A stretch of DNA of 17,778 bases from Actinomycetota bacterium (GCA_012271125.1 JAAXHB010000080.1:1-17778), one strand, 5' to 3'; counted from the first letter of the stretch, positions 1-7,233 are shown. Numbers and translations are program-made. Notes: generated by a model not told the origin, from the letters alone.

Positions 1-536
1 CCGCCGATGCGACCGCCGCGGCGCAGGTTTTCGAGGGTGTTGATGGTGCCGAGCACGCGGGTGCGATCCGATGCGGCTTGGACTTCTGTGACGATGGTGG
101 CGGCGTCGGTGCCGTCGGCGGCGAGTTGGGCGGCGGCGATGACGAGGTTGCCGAGGCCGGCGGTGACCGAGCCGCTGTCGACTATGTGGGTGCGTTGACG
201 GAGGTCGTCGTTGAGGTTTGCGGCGCCGGAGATAGCTGATTCCATGGTTGCGGAGATTTGTGAGGATAAGTTGATGCAGACGACGCTGTCGCAGTCGTTG
301 TCGAAATGTTTGGTGAAGGCTTGTGTGAAGCGGCCGGGTGAAGGGGCGGCGGTTTTGGGGAGCTCTTCGGCGGCTGCCATCTTTTTGTAGAACTCGGTGG
401 TGGTGATTTGTTCGCCGTCGACATAGTCGGTGTCGCCGAAGCTGATGAAGAGGGGGACGACTTCCACGCCTAGCGCGGCGGCGTGGTCGAGTCCGAGGTC
501 ACAGGAGCTGTCGGTGACTATGCCTACCTTGGTCAT
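1..536 (-). CDS. DegV family fatty-acid-binding protein (3' end cut by window edge)
   Basis: Translating the minus strand from the ATG at 536 gives an open frame that runs off the window start, so about 178 N-terminal residues are present of a family usually near 280. DegV proteins bind a fatty acid and in Gram-positive bacteria can serve as the FakB subunit that presents it to the kinase FakA. Visible family features are the opening KVGIVTDSSCDL, then VVPLFISFGDTDYVDG, the APSPGRF segment in place of the usual TSQPS, the CINLSSQISATMESA stretch matching the lipid-binding Ser loop, VDSGSV, and TLENLRRGGRIGG. No Shine-Dalgarno site precedes the ATG. It lies 88 bp downstream of the DUF6049-like gene on the same strand, so the two may be co-transcribed. 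Family assignment is firm; the fatty-acid role is family knowledge. Confidence 0.9.
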   Translation of the reverse strand, partial: MTKVGIVTDSSCDLGLDHAAALGVEVVPLFISFGDTDYVDGEQITTTEFYKKMAAAEELPKTAAPSPGRFTQAFTKHFDNDCDSVVCINLSSQISATMESAISGAANLNDDLRQRTHIVDSGSVTAGLGNLVIAAAQLAADGTDAATIVTEVQAASDRTRVLGTINTLENLRRGGRIG

Positions 537-624
537 GGCTTTAGTTTCACACATTCGGGGGTGGATGGTGGTGCGGGAGCGCGGGGGCGATGGTGGGTGC
601 GGGAGTGAGCGGAAAGCAGGTGAG

Positions 625-1818
625 TTAGTGAGGGCGGCGAGCGCGAAGCAAGCCGGAGCGCTTGGCGATACGGGTCCACCAGAGTGCTGTGAGGATTGTG
701 GCGGCGATAGCAGCGAGTGCACCGATGCCGGCCACGGGGATGAGTCGGACTTCGGCGGTGATTTGGCTGAGCAGCAGGGCTTCGCTGGTCATGAGGATTT
801 GGACTTTGCCGGATGACTCGACTTTGACGGGGAGTTGGAAATGGTTGCGACCGGGGTGGAGTGTTAGTTGGGTCGGGTCGGCGAAAACGGTTAGGTCGGT
901 TGCCGTTGTGGGAGCGAATTGCAGAGTGACTTGAACGGGCACGGGTTGGCCATTGACGATTGTTAGGGGCAGGTCGGTGTTACGGGAAAAGGTGGTGACT
1001 CGGTCGGCTTGTTCGATGGTGATGCCGGAAGTGCCGGAGGTGATTTGGCGGTCGATGGAGGCAAGGAAGGCGAGGCGGTCGGCGGCGGTGAGTGAGCGTG
1101 AGGCACTAGTGGCGAGCTGGGCGTCAAGCAGGGGCAGGGTGGTGGTGTCTGTTCGCAGTGATTCGTAGGCGGCGAGGCGGTGGGTGGTGGCGATTCGTTG
1201 GGTCAGGTAATGCTGGGCCTCCGCGATGGTGAGGTCGTTGGTGGGGGGTTCGGGGAGTGGGTCGGTGAGTGATATGGCGGTGATAGAGGGGTGAGTTGTT
1301 AGATCGATGATGGCAGTGGCAGAAATTGGGGGAGAGGTGAGGAAGTCGATTGTGGCTTGGGTTGGTGGGGAGTCAAGGAGTGTGATTGGTGAAATTGGGA
1401 ATAGGTCGTTGGCGATGCCGAGCTGGTAGTTGTGGATAATGACGTCGTCACCGCCGGCGGCTAGGAGTGAGTTGACGTCTAGGGATGTCCAGGGTGTCAT
1501 CAAGACGGTGATGTTGTCGTCGTTAAGAAGGGAGATGATTTGCTCGGCGGTTTCGGCGTGTCCGGCGAGTTGAAGGGAGTCGATGGTCTCGGCGCTGATT
1601 GCGACCGCTATGGGCATTTCGTCTGGGATGGAGTTGAGATGATCAAGGAGGGTGGTGATAGCGGCTTGGTTGATGTTGACGCCTCCGTTGGTAGTGTGGG
1701 CTGGAGGTAGGCGCAGGTCAAGGACGACCGTGGTGGGTGACTCTTCTTGGGCTGAGGCCGGGGTGGTTGCGAGTGCAGTTGTAATGAGCAGAGCTACCGC
1801 TATTGCTCTGGCAAACAC
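625..1818 (-). CDS. DUF6049-like secreted protein with C-terminal membrane anchor
   Basis: The start chosen is GTG at 1818, because it places a clear signal peptide (MFARAIAVALLITTALATTP, cleavage near ASAQ-EE) at the N-terminus; the frame stays open upstream to 2025 but that part overlaps pcnA on the other strand. The product is about 397 residues. The last third has the DUF6049 pattern: LPLTIVNGQPVPVQVTLQF, a beta-rich stretch with LTLHPGRNHFQLPVKVESSG, one transmembrane helix (GIGALAAIAATILTALWW) and a basic tail. It is therefore predicted to be exported and anchored by its C-terminus. In Mycobacterium the equivalent Rv3909 is divergent from pcnA and is followed by murJ; here the protein appears about half as long and is followed by degV. 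Its molecular function is unknown. Confidence 0.75.
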   Translation of the reverse strand: MFARAIAVALLITTALATTPASAQEESPTTVVLDLRLPPAHTTNGGVNINQAAITTLLDHLNSIPDEMPIAVAISAETIDSLQLAGHAETAEQIISLLNDDNITVLMTPWTSLDVNSLLAAGGDDVIIHNYQLGIANDLFPISPITLLDSPPTQATIDFLTSPPISATAIIDLTTHPSITAISLTDPLPEPPTNDLTIAEAQHYLTQRIATTHRLAAYESLRTDTTTLPLLDAQLATSASRSLTAADRLAFLASIDRQITSGTSGITIEQADRVTTFSRNTDLPLTIVNGQPVPVQVTLQFAPTTATDLTVFADPTQLTLHPGRNHFQLPVKVESSGKVQILMTSEALLLSQITAEVRLIPVAGIGALAAIAATILTALWWTRIAKRSGLLRARRPH

Positions 1819-1843
1819 GGGCTGAACTTTAGAGTTTGAGCTA

Positions 1844-3349
1844 GTGAGTGCTGAAGTGGCGTTATCTAAGCCGTTACCTGAATCGTTAAACGAGATGCGG
1901 GCAAAGGCGATGCCGTTGGCTGAACCTATGACGGCGGCTGGGTACTCGTTGTATTTGGTTGGTGGGGCGGTGCGGGATTCGTTGTTGGATTTGGGGGGTA
2001 AGGGGGGCGATGACATTGACTGCACTACCGACGCGAGGCCTGAGCAGATTCTTTCCGTTGTTGAACCGGTGGCGTCGACGACATGGACTACGGGTCAGGC
2101 TTTTGGAACCATTGGCTGCGTTATTAGCGGGCAGGCATATGAGGTAACGACGTATCGGGCTGACTCCTATGAGCCGAACTCGCGCAAGCCGATAGTGGAG
2201 TTTGGGACGAACATTGAAGACGACTTGTTCCGGCGGGATTTCACGGTCAACGCGATTGCTTGTGATATTGGCAGCGGTGAGTTGGTTGATCCGTGCGGTG
2301 GGCAGGCTGATTTGCGGGACAAGGTTTTGCGGACGCCTTTAGAGCCGGAGGTGTCTTTTGCTGATGATCCGTTGCGGATGTTGCGGGCGGCGAGGTTTGC
2401 TGCTCGTTATGAATTGACACCAAGCGTGGAGCTAGTGGCAGCGGCTACCGAAATGCGAGATCGGTTATCGATTGTGTCGGCTGAGCGGGTTTTTGCTGAA
2501 CTGGACAAGCTTATGAAACTTGAGAAGCCAGAGAGCGGGTTTAGTTTTCTGGCCAAGACCGGACTAATGGTTCAAGTGATCCCGGAGTTTGGAACTGTGG
2601 GCCACGACTGGGGTCTTGAAGTCAGTCAAGTGAGTACGGCTATCGCACAAATGGTGAGTGCTAATCAGGACTACACACAACGCTGGGCAGCACTGTTTCA
2701 AGGCATGGAAGTGAGCACTGCAGCTTTTCGCATGCAAGAAATGCGTTTGCCAACCGAACTAATTAAAGACATAGCTACCTTGACCGCAGCAACTGAAAGG
2801 CTGAAGCAGGCGTTTGAGACGGTTTCAAATGAGCGGAGATTTATTCATGAATTTGGAAGGGTCGCAAAACAAGCACTTCAATTTCAAGCTACAAATAATG
2901 CCATCTTTAGGCAAATGGTGGAGGCTGCAGATAAAAACTTGGAGCCGTTTCGGCACGTAGCAGAGGCATGGGAAAAAATGATGGAGCCGGCTAGGCAGGC
3001 GGCAGAAGTCGTGGATAAGGGCCTTGAATCATTTAGGCAGGCGGCAGAAGTCGTGGATAAGGGCCTTGAATCGTTCACGCAAGTAGCGCAGACAGGGGAC
3101 AAAAGCTTGGAATCAGTAAGGCAAGTTGTATCACAAACCGAAATTGGCAAGAAGTTGGGTCAAGAGTTAGAACAAGTGAGTCTTAACTTAGGGGTGGCGG
3201 TAAGTGGGGAAGATGTGATGGAGGCGGTGGGGATAGAAGCGGGGCCAAAGGTAGGTGAGGCACTGGATTACTTGCAGGAGCTGGTATATGAGAACGGGCC
3301 GATGAGCCGCGAAGAGGCGTTGAAGGCACTAGAGGATTGGGAGGGTTAG
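1844..3349 (+). CDS. pcnA: CCA tRNA nucleotidyltransferase with degenerate HD domain and repeat-containing C-terminus
   Basis: Class II CCA-adding/poly(A) polymerase-family nucleotidyltransferase, which completes or repairs the 3' CCA of tRNA in the cytoplasm. The catalytic head is intact: YLVGGAVRD at 37-45, the DxD metal site D57/D59 in DDIDCTTDARPEQ, EVTTYRAD near 100-107, RRDFTVNAIA at 130-139, and FADDPLRMLRAARFAARY at 172-189. The C-terminus (VMEAVGIEAGPKVGEALDYL, GPMSREEALKAL) also matches actinobacterial PcnA. Between them the family's LLHDIGK HD motif is replaced by ALFQGME at 283-289, and residues 356-439 are six 14-residue repeats. The start could be GTG 1844 or ATG 1895 or 1910; none has a good Shine-Dalgarno site, and 1844 lies only 25 bp from the divergent DUF6049 start. 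The 3' part is visibly more AT-rich than the head. Confidence 0.9.
   Translation: MSAEVALSKPLPESLNEMRAKAMPLAEPMTAAGYSLYLVGGAVRDSLLDLGGKGGDDIDCTTDARPEQILSVVEPVASTTWTTGQAFGTIGCVISGQAYEVTTYRADSYEPNSRKPIVEFGTNIEDDLFRRDFTVNAIACDIGSGELVDPCGGQADLRDKVLRTPLEPEVSFADDPLRMLRAARFAARYELTPSVELVAAATEMRDRLSIVSAERVFAELDKLMKLEKPESGFSFLAKTGLMVQVIPEFGTVGHDWGLEVSQVSTAIAQMVSANQDYTQRWAALFQGMEVSTAAFRMQEMRLPTELIKDIATLTAATERLKQAFETVSNERRFIHEFGRVAKQALQFQATNNAIFRQMVEAADKNLEPFRHVAEAWEKMMEPARQAAEVVDKGLESFRQAAEVVDKGLESFTQVAQTGDKSLESVRQVVSQTEIGKKLGQELEQVSLNLGVAVSGEDVMEAVGIEAGPKVGEALDYLQELVYENGPMSREEALKALEDWEG
2909..3160 (+). repeat. 42-bp tandem repeat, six units, inside pcnA
   Basis: Six consecutive 42-bp units begin at 2909, 2951, 2993, 3035, 3077 and 3119 and stay in frame. 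Units 3 and 4 (both RQAAEVVDKGLESF) differ by only 2 of 42 bases; the outer units, such as RQMVEAADKNLEPF and RHVAEAWEKMMEPA, are more diverged, and the last (RQVVSQTEIGKKLG) merges into the conserved C-terminal domain. Fourteen residues equals two heptads, so an extended amphipathic helix or coiled coil is likely. The near-identity of units 3 and 4 suggests a recent slippage or unequal-crossover duplication. Confidence 0.9.
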
Positions 3350-3350
3350 G

Positions 3351-3440
3351 GGGTGGAACGATTGGGCCTAGAAACCTCCTAAGGCCAAGTTGGAACAATT
3401 GGTATTGCGCGGAGGGTCGGTGGTGGATTCGAGGTTGTTG
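3351..3440. repeat. left direct repeat: damaged copy of the prpD 3' end
   Basis: Bases 3368-3417 are identical to 8288-8337 (50 bp), and 3419-3440 are identical to 8353-8374 (22 bp). The left copy lacks 14 bp net between the two blocks. Read on the minus strand it would encode the last residues of PrpD (AIPIVPTWP and stop), but the deletion shifts the frame, so it is a non-coding remnant. It starts right after the pcnA stop codon. The sequence after 3440 no longer resembles prpD. Confidence 0.85.
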
Positions 3441-3504
3441 TCGGCTAGAGCAGTAAGACCTTTGAACGCGTGACGGAAGGCAGAGGGTTATGTCTGGTTT
3501 GTTG

Positions 3505-3658
3505 GCTACACGTGTGCACTAAAGTGCCGAACGACGTTAGAGGCCGTACAAAGTTAGGGTTTCACGTAGTTTGACACGAGGATTTGAAGGGCCTAGCCAA
3601 AGATGGGTAAGGCCATATTTGCTAAATCCGTCGGCTGTGATACCCTCAAAACATGACC
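3505..3658 (+). promoter_or_regulatory. upstream region of abiEi copy 1, duplicated at 7234-7389
   Basis: This non-coding stretch shares blocks in the same order with the region upstream of the second AbiEi-like gene: GCTACACGT.TGCACTAAAGTGCCGA at 3505-3530, TTTCA.GTA.TTTGAC near 3560-3574, and CCCTCAAAACATGACC at 3643-3658, which includes the start codon. TTGACA at 3571-3576 matches a -35 hexamer, but the best -10 at 17-bp spacing (TAGCCA) is weak. There is no Shine-Dalgarno site before the ATG at 3653. The gap 3441-3504 holds nothing I recognise. Confidence 0.55.
3516..3527. promoter_or_regulatory. palindrome GCACTAAAGTGC, candidate AbiEi operator (copy 1)
   Basis: A perfect inverted repeat, GCACT-AA-AGTGC, lies 126 bp before the ATG of the first AbiEi-like gene and is repeated exactly at 7245-7256 upstream of the second. 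AbiEi antitoxins are known to repress their own promoter by binding inverted repeats, so this is the most likely operator; that binding is inferred. Confidence 0.45.
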
Positions 3659-4450
3659 TCGCAAGTCGTTGCGTCGCCGGTCAAAAACGACCATCCAAGA
3701 ACAGTTTTGGAGACCGCCCATGTTCGCCGTGCTGCGGCATCAAATCCCGTCTTATCTACGGTTGAGTCCAGCACAGAATTACGGGAATGGGTGTTGCAAC
3801 AAATCCCTGGCACCTACATCTGGTCCGAAGACCTACATCGGATACATCGCGCCCCTGAAAAGGTTTTGGATGCACTATGCAACTCAAACAGCCACCGCAT
3901 TCAAAAGGTTGAAGAGAGCGTTTACTGCATCCTCGACAAAGGTCACGTCGCTGAACTTGGGTTTGATCATTATTTGCTCCCCGATGCCGGCGTTCAACGA
4001 GCCGGAGCTGGCTCTGGCTACTACCGTGCCACCGCTTTAAATGCTATGTGCTGGTCATGGCATCCCACTCGTCAGACATTGATTAGTGCCCTCAATGATG
4101 TTACAACTATCGAACCATTTGTCACATTTAAGAAATCAGACAACCTTCGACGTAGGTTGTTGAATCCAGTAGAAGTATCAGTATTAGAAGCGATGCTTGC
4201 TGTTAATGACAGCTGCCCACATCGCGATTGGGATACTCGCTATGAATGGTTCATCACAGGCTTCAGTATCAGCCGTCTCGCAAAAAACGCGTTTGTGCGG
4301 ATGCCACTGCTAAGAGAAGTTGCAGAACATGAAACCCTTAGACGCCCAGAGGCGTTCTGGAAAGAATTCGACGAACTCAGCCGTGCTTGCCCTGATCGGC
4401 TTGAGGCAATTGATGAATCACGGATGGATGATCTGTTCGTTGCCGTGTGA
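3653..4450 (+). CDS. AbiEi-like antitoxin / transcriptional regulator, copy 1
   Basis: 265 residues. A divergent N-terminal 40 residues is followed by a winged-helix-like segment at about 43-93 (LREWVLQQIPGTYIWSEDL, then RIQKVEESVYCI), which resembles the AbiEi pattern of a DNA-binding domain ending in 'I.rv.rGvY'. The middle (HYLLPDAGVQRAGAGSGY, SWHP) and the C-terminal part are not assigned to a known fold here but are well conserved in the second copy at 7473. The stop overlaps the start of the AbiEii-like gene by 4 nt (GTGA), the usual layout of type IV AbiE toxin-antitoxin modules in which AbiEi represses the operon and counters the toxin. The start is ATG 3653, supported by conservation of the bases around it in copy 2. 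The antitoxin call rests on both the N-terminal domain and the partner. Confidence 0.7.
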   Translation: MTSQVVASPVKNDHPRTVLETAHVRRAAASNPVLSTVESSTELREWVLQQIPGTYIWSEDLHRIHRAPEKVLDALCNSNSHRIQKVEESVYCILDKGHVAELGFDHYLLPDAGVQRAGAGSGYYRATALNAMCWSWHPTRQTLISALNDVTTIEPFVTFKKSDNLRRRLLNPVEVSVLEAMLAVNDSCPHRDWDTRYEWFITGFSISRLAKNAFVRMPLLREVAEHETLRRPEAFWKEFDELSRACPDRLEAIDESRMDDLFVAV

Positions 4451-5475
4451 CAGGCATAGTCCTAGACAGGTTACGCATGGTTGATCTTGACCCATTCGGC
4501 ATCACGCCAGGAGCAGCGGGACTTGCCGGCAACCCCGAGATGTTTCTTGATCTCGCCCAAAAAGCAAAAGTAACCTTCGGGTTAAACCTGCCTCAGGTTA
4601 TACACAACTATCACTTAGTTGTTCTTCTATATCACATGTCTCAAATTCCAGGTAGTGAAATAGTCGTAAATAACCGTGCCGAAACAGCTTCATTTCAGGT
4701 CGTTCTAATTGGAGGAACGAGCCTATCTGCTGCTTGGGAAATCAGTGATCGGTTTTCAGTAGACGTTGACATTGAAGAGATGACCGACAATCCAGAATCG
4801 TTGTCCAATTCAGCCATAATAAACGCGCTTAAGGCGATGGCTAAAGCAATCAACCTCCAACAGCTAGAAGCATTGCCGGGTAGTGGCTTCAACAAAGAGC
4901 GCATGTATTTGAAACATGAATACCTCATAGGACACGATAGAAAAGCCGGAATAGCTCTCAAACTCGAAGCGTTCATACGAGAACACGATCCGACCATTGT
5001 CGCCCCCTGCCCTGTTCGCTCGTACATGGGAAGAGTTGCAGATAGTGACATGCTCGCTCGGTATCCAGAACTCGGCGGGTTCGAGTTGTTATGTCAAACC
5101 CCAGACGCCACCGCTGTAGCAAAACTAGATGCCATACATCGTAGAGCAGTCCACCATCTTTATGAAGAACTGGTTGAACGAGTGCGAGATATTTATGACA
5201 CCGCTTCCATTGCCAAAACGCCGTGGGGCAAACTTTCCAATGAACGGATTATTCACCTATCCGAACGCGCAATCAACGGACCGGCGATTGTGCCGTCAGC
5301 GCCAAGACCACCAGGCGGATACGTAAATAGTCCAGCTTTTGATCCAAACACGGACGCATACGCAGCCCTGAAACGCGGGTACCTTGACCTCCCTGAAACC
5401 CTGGGCATCGTTAACCTGCCAGACTTCGAAGAAGCAGTCGAGCTAACTCGTTCTATAGATCTAGGCCCAAACTAG
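4447..5475 (+). CDS. AbiEii-like nucleotidyltransferase toxin
   Basis: 342 residues, starting at a GTG overlapping the upstream stop. AbiEii/AbiGii toxins are DNA polymerase beta-type nucleotidyltransferases that arrest growth, often during phage infection. The core motifs are present: IGGTSLSAAWEISDRFSVDVDI at 88-109 gives the GG(T)S loop and the two metal-binding Asp (D106, D108), and KLDAIHRRAVHHLYEELVER plus VRDIYD at 226-251 gives the conserved Lys and the R-D-x-Y-D element. It is somewhat longer than many members owing to an N-terminal extension of about 80 residues and a C-terminal tail. With all the key residues visible the protein looks intact, and tight coupling to the AbiEi-like gene supports a functional module. 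Phage defence or plasmid-style maintenance are both possible roles. Confidence 0.8.
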   Translation: MTGIVLDRLRMVDLDPFGITPGAAGLAGNPEMFLDLAQKAKVTFGLNLPQVIHNYHLVVLLYHMSQIPGSEIVVNNRAETASFQVVLIGGTSLSAAWEISDRFSVDVDIEEMTDNPESLSNSAIINALKAMAKAINLQQLEALPGSGFNKERMYLKHEYLIGHDRKAGIALKLEAFIREHDPTIVAPCPVRSYMGRVADSDMLARYPELGGFELLCQTPDATAVAKLDAIHRRAVHHLYEELVERVRDIYDTASIAKTPWGKLSNERIIHLSERAINGPAIVPSAPRPPGGYVNSPAFDPNTDAYAALKRGYLDLPETLGIVNLPDFEEAVELTRSIDLGPN

Positions 5476-5583
5476 AACCGACCAATCTTCAGGTCGTGGT
5501 GGCTGGCAGCTAACCGACACCGAATACCAAACCCGCCGCGACGACCTACCTACCTCAAAGTTAGACAAGTCTGACTAGCTGTC

Positions 5584-5871
5584 TTACCAAGCAGATTCTT
5601 GAGGTTGCGGTGCCGAAGACTCAACTTTGAAAAAGTTTGAAAACTGAGCTGGTCGCCGGATCGTCAACAGGAGCTGCTGACCTGCCTCTTCAAGGCTCAT
5701 AAAAGCCTCTAATGTCATTGGTTTCTCAGAAGGCCGCACCGCATCAAACAAAGGGTCGATCTCCGAATAGTCAACCTCAAACGGTGCAACCCCCTGGACT
5801 TCAACAATATAACGATTACCGACGGATTTCGTAAACAAAATCCACGACACCGACCGGAAGTCAAACTCCAT
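5584..5871 (-). CDS. small hypothetical protein in island
   Basis: 95 residues, with no family recognised. The gene is supported by one of the best Shine-Dalgarno sites in the window: GGAGG six bases before the ATG at 5871. The sequence is acidic and soluble-looking, with alternating hydrophobics in the first half (RYIVEVQGVAPFEVDY) and a helix-like second half (SLEEAGQQLLLTIRRPAQFSNFF); there is no signal peptide or membrane segment. It lies 75 bp downstream of the lipoprotein gene on the same strand and converges on the AbiEii-like gene, leaving a 108-bp gap in which I see no convincing terminator. Confidence 0.6.
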   Translation of the reverse strand: MEFDFRSVSWILFTKSVGNRYIVEVQGVAPFEVDYSEIDPLFDAVRPSEKPMTLEAFMSLEEAGQQLLLTIRRPAQFSNFFKVESSAPQPQESAW

Positions 5872-5946
5872 GTTTATCCTCCGCAGCCGTAGCAGTGAGT
5901 GAGTAAAATAATTATTGCGGTGAGTAGCGATAATGCGGCGAACAAT

Positions 5947-6867
5947 TCACCGAACTTGAAACGATGGTTGGAATCCATAGAAGTGTTGAAACCAAACTAT
6001 AGCCAGTTTTGCTGCACGAGCTGACTGGGGATAAGAACGCCACAGATAGTCGTTAGCGTTTACTTCTGTGACCCATTCGTTGCATGATTCAGCTATGTTG
6101 ATTTCATATCGTGTTGGTGCAAAAAAGCCTTCATAAAACTCTTCGAGATACACAAGTTTGGCGTCGGCTGGGATGACGGCCTGGCATTGTTCAACCCATG
6201 TGGTGTAGTCGGATAGTCGACAACCGATGTCGTGCTTGCGATCTGGTTGATGGTTGGGAGTGCAATCTTTGACTAGTGGGTCAATGATGGTAGCGCAGTT
6301 ATGCCAGCCGTAGAGTTCCGGCACTTGTGAACTTCCGGCACCGAGCCGAAAGTGTTCTTTGAATCGCCACCAGTATTCCCAATAAATACAAGTGGGGTCG
6401 GCACCGAGGTAGTCAAGGGCGGCTGAGATTTCGGCGTTCCAAGCGTCTCCGCACAGGTCGTTTGCGCCTAGCGGACAGATTACATTGTCGTAGAGGTGTT
6501 TGATGTCGCCTCGGTCAACACCGGTGAGTCGAGGAATGAATTGGGCATAATATCGTTCGCCTTCAATGAACCCAACACCGAATTCGTTGCGGGATTGAGC
6601 ACTTTGATGATCTGCTGCGGCGGGGTGCCGGGTTGGGATTTCAGTTTTTGGGTTCCAGTCGTTCCATCGGTCTGGTGGACCGATGACTGGTGCGATTGAG
6701 ACTGGAACTGTAGTTGTAGTAGTAGTGGTGGTGGTGGTCGTTGATGTCGTAGTCGTCGTGGTGGCTGGTGCCGGTTCAGGTTCAGATGGGGTGTTGTTTT
6801 CAGTGCTGGTGGTGGGTGAAAGTTCGTCAGCAGGGGTTTGGGGTTCGGTTGGTTCTTCGTCGAGCAT
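5947..6867 (-). CDS. Thr-rich secreted/lipoprotein body, separated from its signal peptide by a frameshift
   Basis: 306 residues from ATG 6867. The first 60 form a Pro/Glu/Thr-rich linker with a run of about 17 mostly Thr residues ending in VPVS, typical of surface-protein spacers. After this comes a compact domain of about 230 residues rich in Trp, Tyr and Cys (NEFGVGFIEGERYYAQFIPRL, ALDYLGADPTCIYWEYWWRF, LYGWHNCATI), probably disulphide-bonded and extracellular; I do not recognise the family. ATG 6867 has no Shine-Dalgarno site, and the frame stays open upstream to the TAA at 6934-6936 with the same linker composition (TTTPKPTTTIVINKPTSEP), so the real gene very likely began at 7106 in another frame. 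A single-base indel near 6920-6940 separates the two parts. Confidence 0.55.
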   Translation of the reverse strand: MLDEEPTEPQTPADELSPTTSTENNTPSEPEPAPATTTTTTSTTTTTTTTTTTVPVSIAPVIGPPDRWNDWNPKTEIPTRHPAAADHQSAQSRNEFGVGFIEGERYYAQFIPRLTGVDRGDIKHLYDNVICPLGANDLCGDAWNAEISAALDYLGADPTCIYWEYWWRFKEHFRLGAGSSQVPELYGWHNCATIIDPLVKDCTPNHQPDRKHDIGCRLSDYTTWVEQCQAVIPADAKLVYLEEFYEGFFAPTRYEINIAESCNEWVTEVNANDYLWRSYPQSARAAKLAIVWFQHFYGFQPSFQVR

Positions 6868-6919
6868 TGGTTCAGATGTGGGTTTATTGATGACGATTGT
6901 GGTTGTAGGTTTCGGTGTG

Positions 6920-7106
6920 GTGGTTGTTGTGGGTTAGTGGGTTCGGGGTTGGTGTCAATGTCAGGGTCGACAACCACTCGAGTAGTGGTCGTTGCGGAGG
7001 TGGTGTCAGGTTGTTGGATGCCGGCAAGGTCTTGCGGGTCGCTGGTACCGCAGGCGGTAAGAAATAGTGCAAAGATTAGGGTGAACGCGATTACGTTTGT
7101 TTTCAT
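6920..7106 (-). pseudogene. 5' end of the frameshifted lipoprotein gene (lipobox signal peptide)
   Basis: From ATG 7106 the minus strand reads MKTNVIAFTLIFALFLTACG, a textbook lipoprotein signal with lipobox LTAC and acylated Cys at residue 19. It continues into an acidic Thr/Pro linker (DIDTNPEPTNP). After about 6935 this frame turns into low-complexity PPHRNLQPQ-type sequence, while the neighbouring frame resumes the linker and carries the folded domain. The join falls in a CAA/CCA-rich tract prone to slippage or sequencing error. The 5' piece and the body at 5947-6867 are one gene broken by the indel, or an assembly error. Confidence 0.6.
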
Positions 7107-7188
7107 GGGTTTGAGTAAGATAAATTGATGTGTTCGCAGAGACCAATTTATTAGTTCAAATGAATCGGTAGCCAGCGTACGCAAAGCT

Positions 7189-7198
7189 GATTATAATC
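7189..7198. promoter_or_regulatory. TATAAT-containing palindrome GATTATAATC
   Basis: A perfect 10-bp palindrome carrying a consensus -10 on either strand lies in the 127-bp gap between the lipoprotein start and the duplicated AbiEi upstream region. On the minus strand it sits about 85 bp before the lipoprotein ATG. No good -35 is seen at 16-18 bp on either strand, so the promoter call is weak. Confidence 0.25.
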
Positions 7199-7233
7199 AC
7201 CACCGAGAACAGCGGATTATGCCTCATTTGTGT

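Noticed and set aside
7..198. Plus-strand open frame
   Set aside because: It lies opposite the DegV-family gene, whose minus-strand translation matches family motifs throughout; the plus-strand product has no sensible features.
2884..3150. Minus-strand 88-codon frame with internal repeats
   Set aside because: The repeats are the complement of the pcnA tandem repeat; the plus-strand frame continues into the conserved PcnA C-terminus.
2909..3160. CRISPR-like array
   Set aside because: The units are contiguous with no unique spacers and stay in frame, so this is a coding tandem repeat.
3351..3440. tRNA or other RNA gene as an attachment site
   Set aside because: No cloverleaf arms were seen in either direct repeat; the sequence is accounted for by the prpD 3' end.
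3653..5475. Part of a restriction-modification or CBASS system
   Set aside because: The nucleotidyltransferase motifs and 4-nt overlap with a winged-helix gene fit AbiE; there is no methylase, nuclease or effector gene alongside.
5476..5583. Bidirectional terminator between the convergent AbiEii and small-protein genes
   Set aside because: Only a 5-bp complementarity (AGACA...TGTCT) around a 12-base loop and no T-run on either side.
6683..6937. Plus-strand Val-rich frame
   Set aside because: The poly-Val run is only the complement of the lipoprotein's Thr codons.
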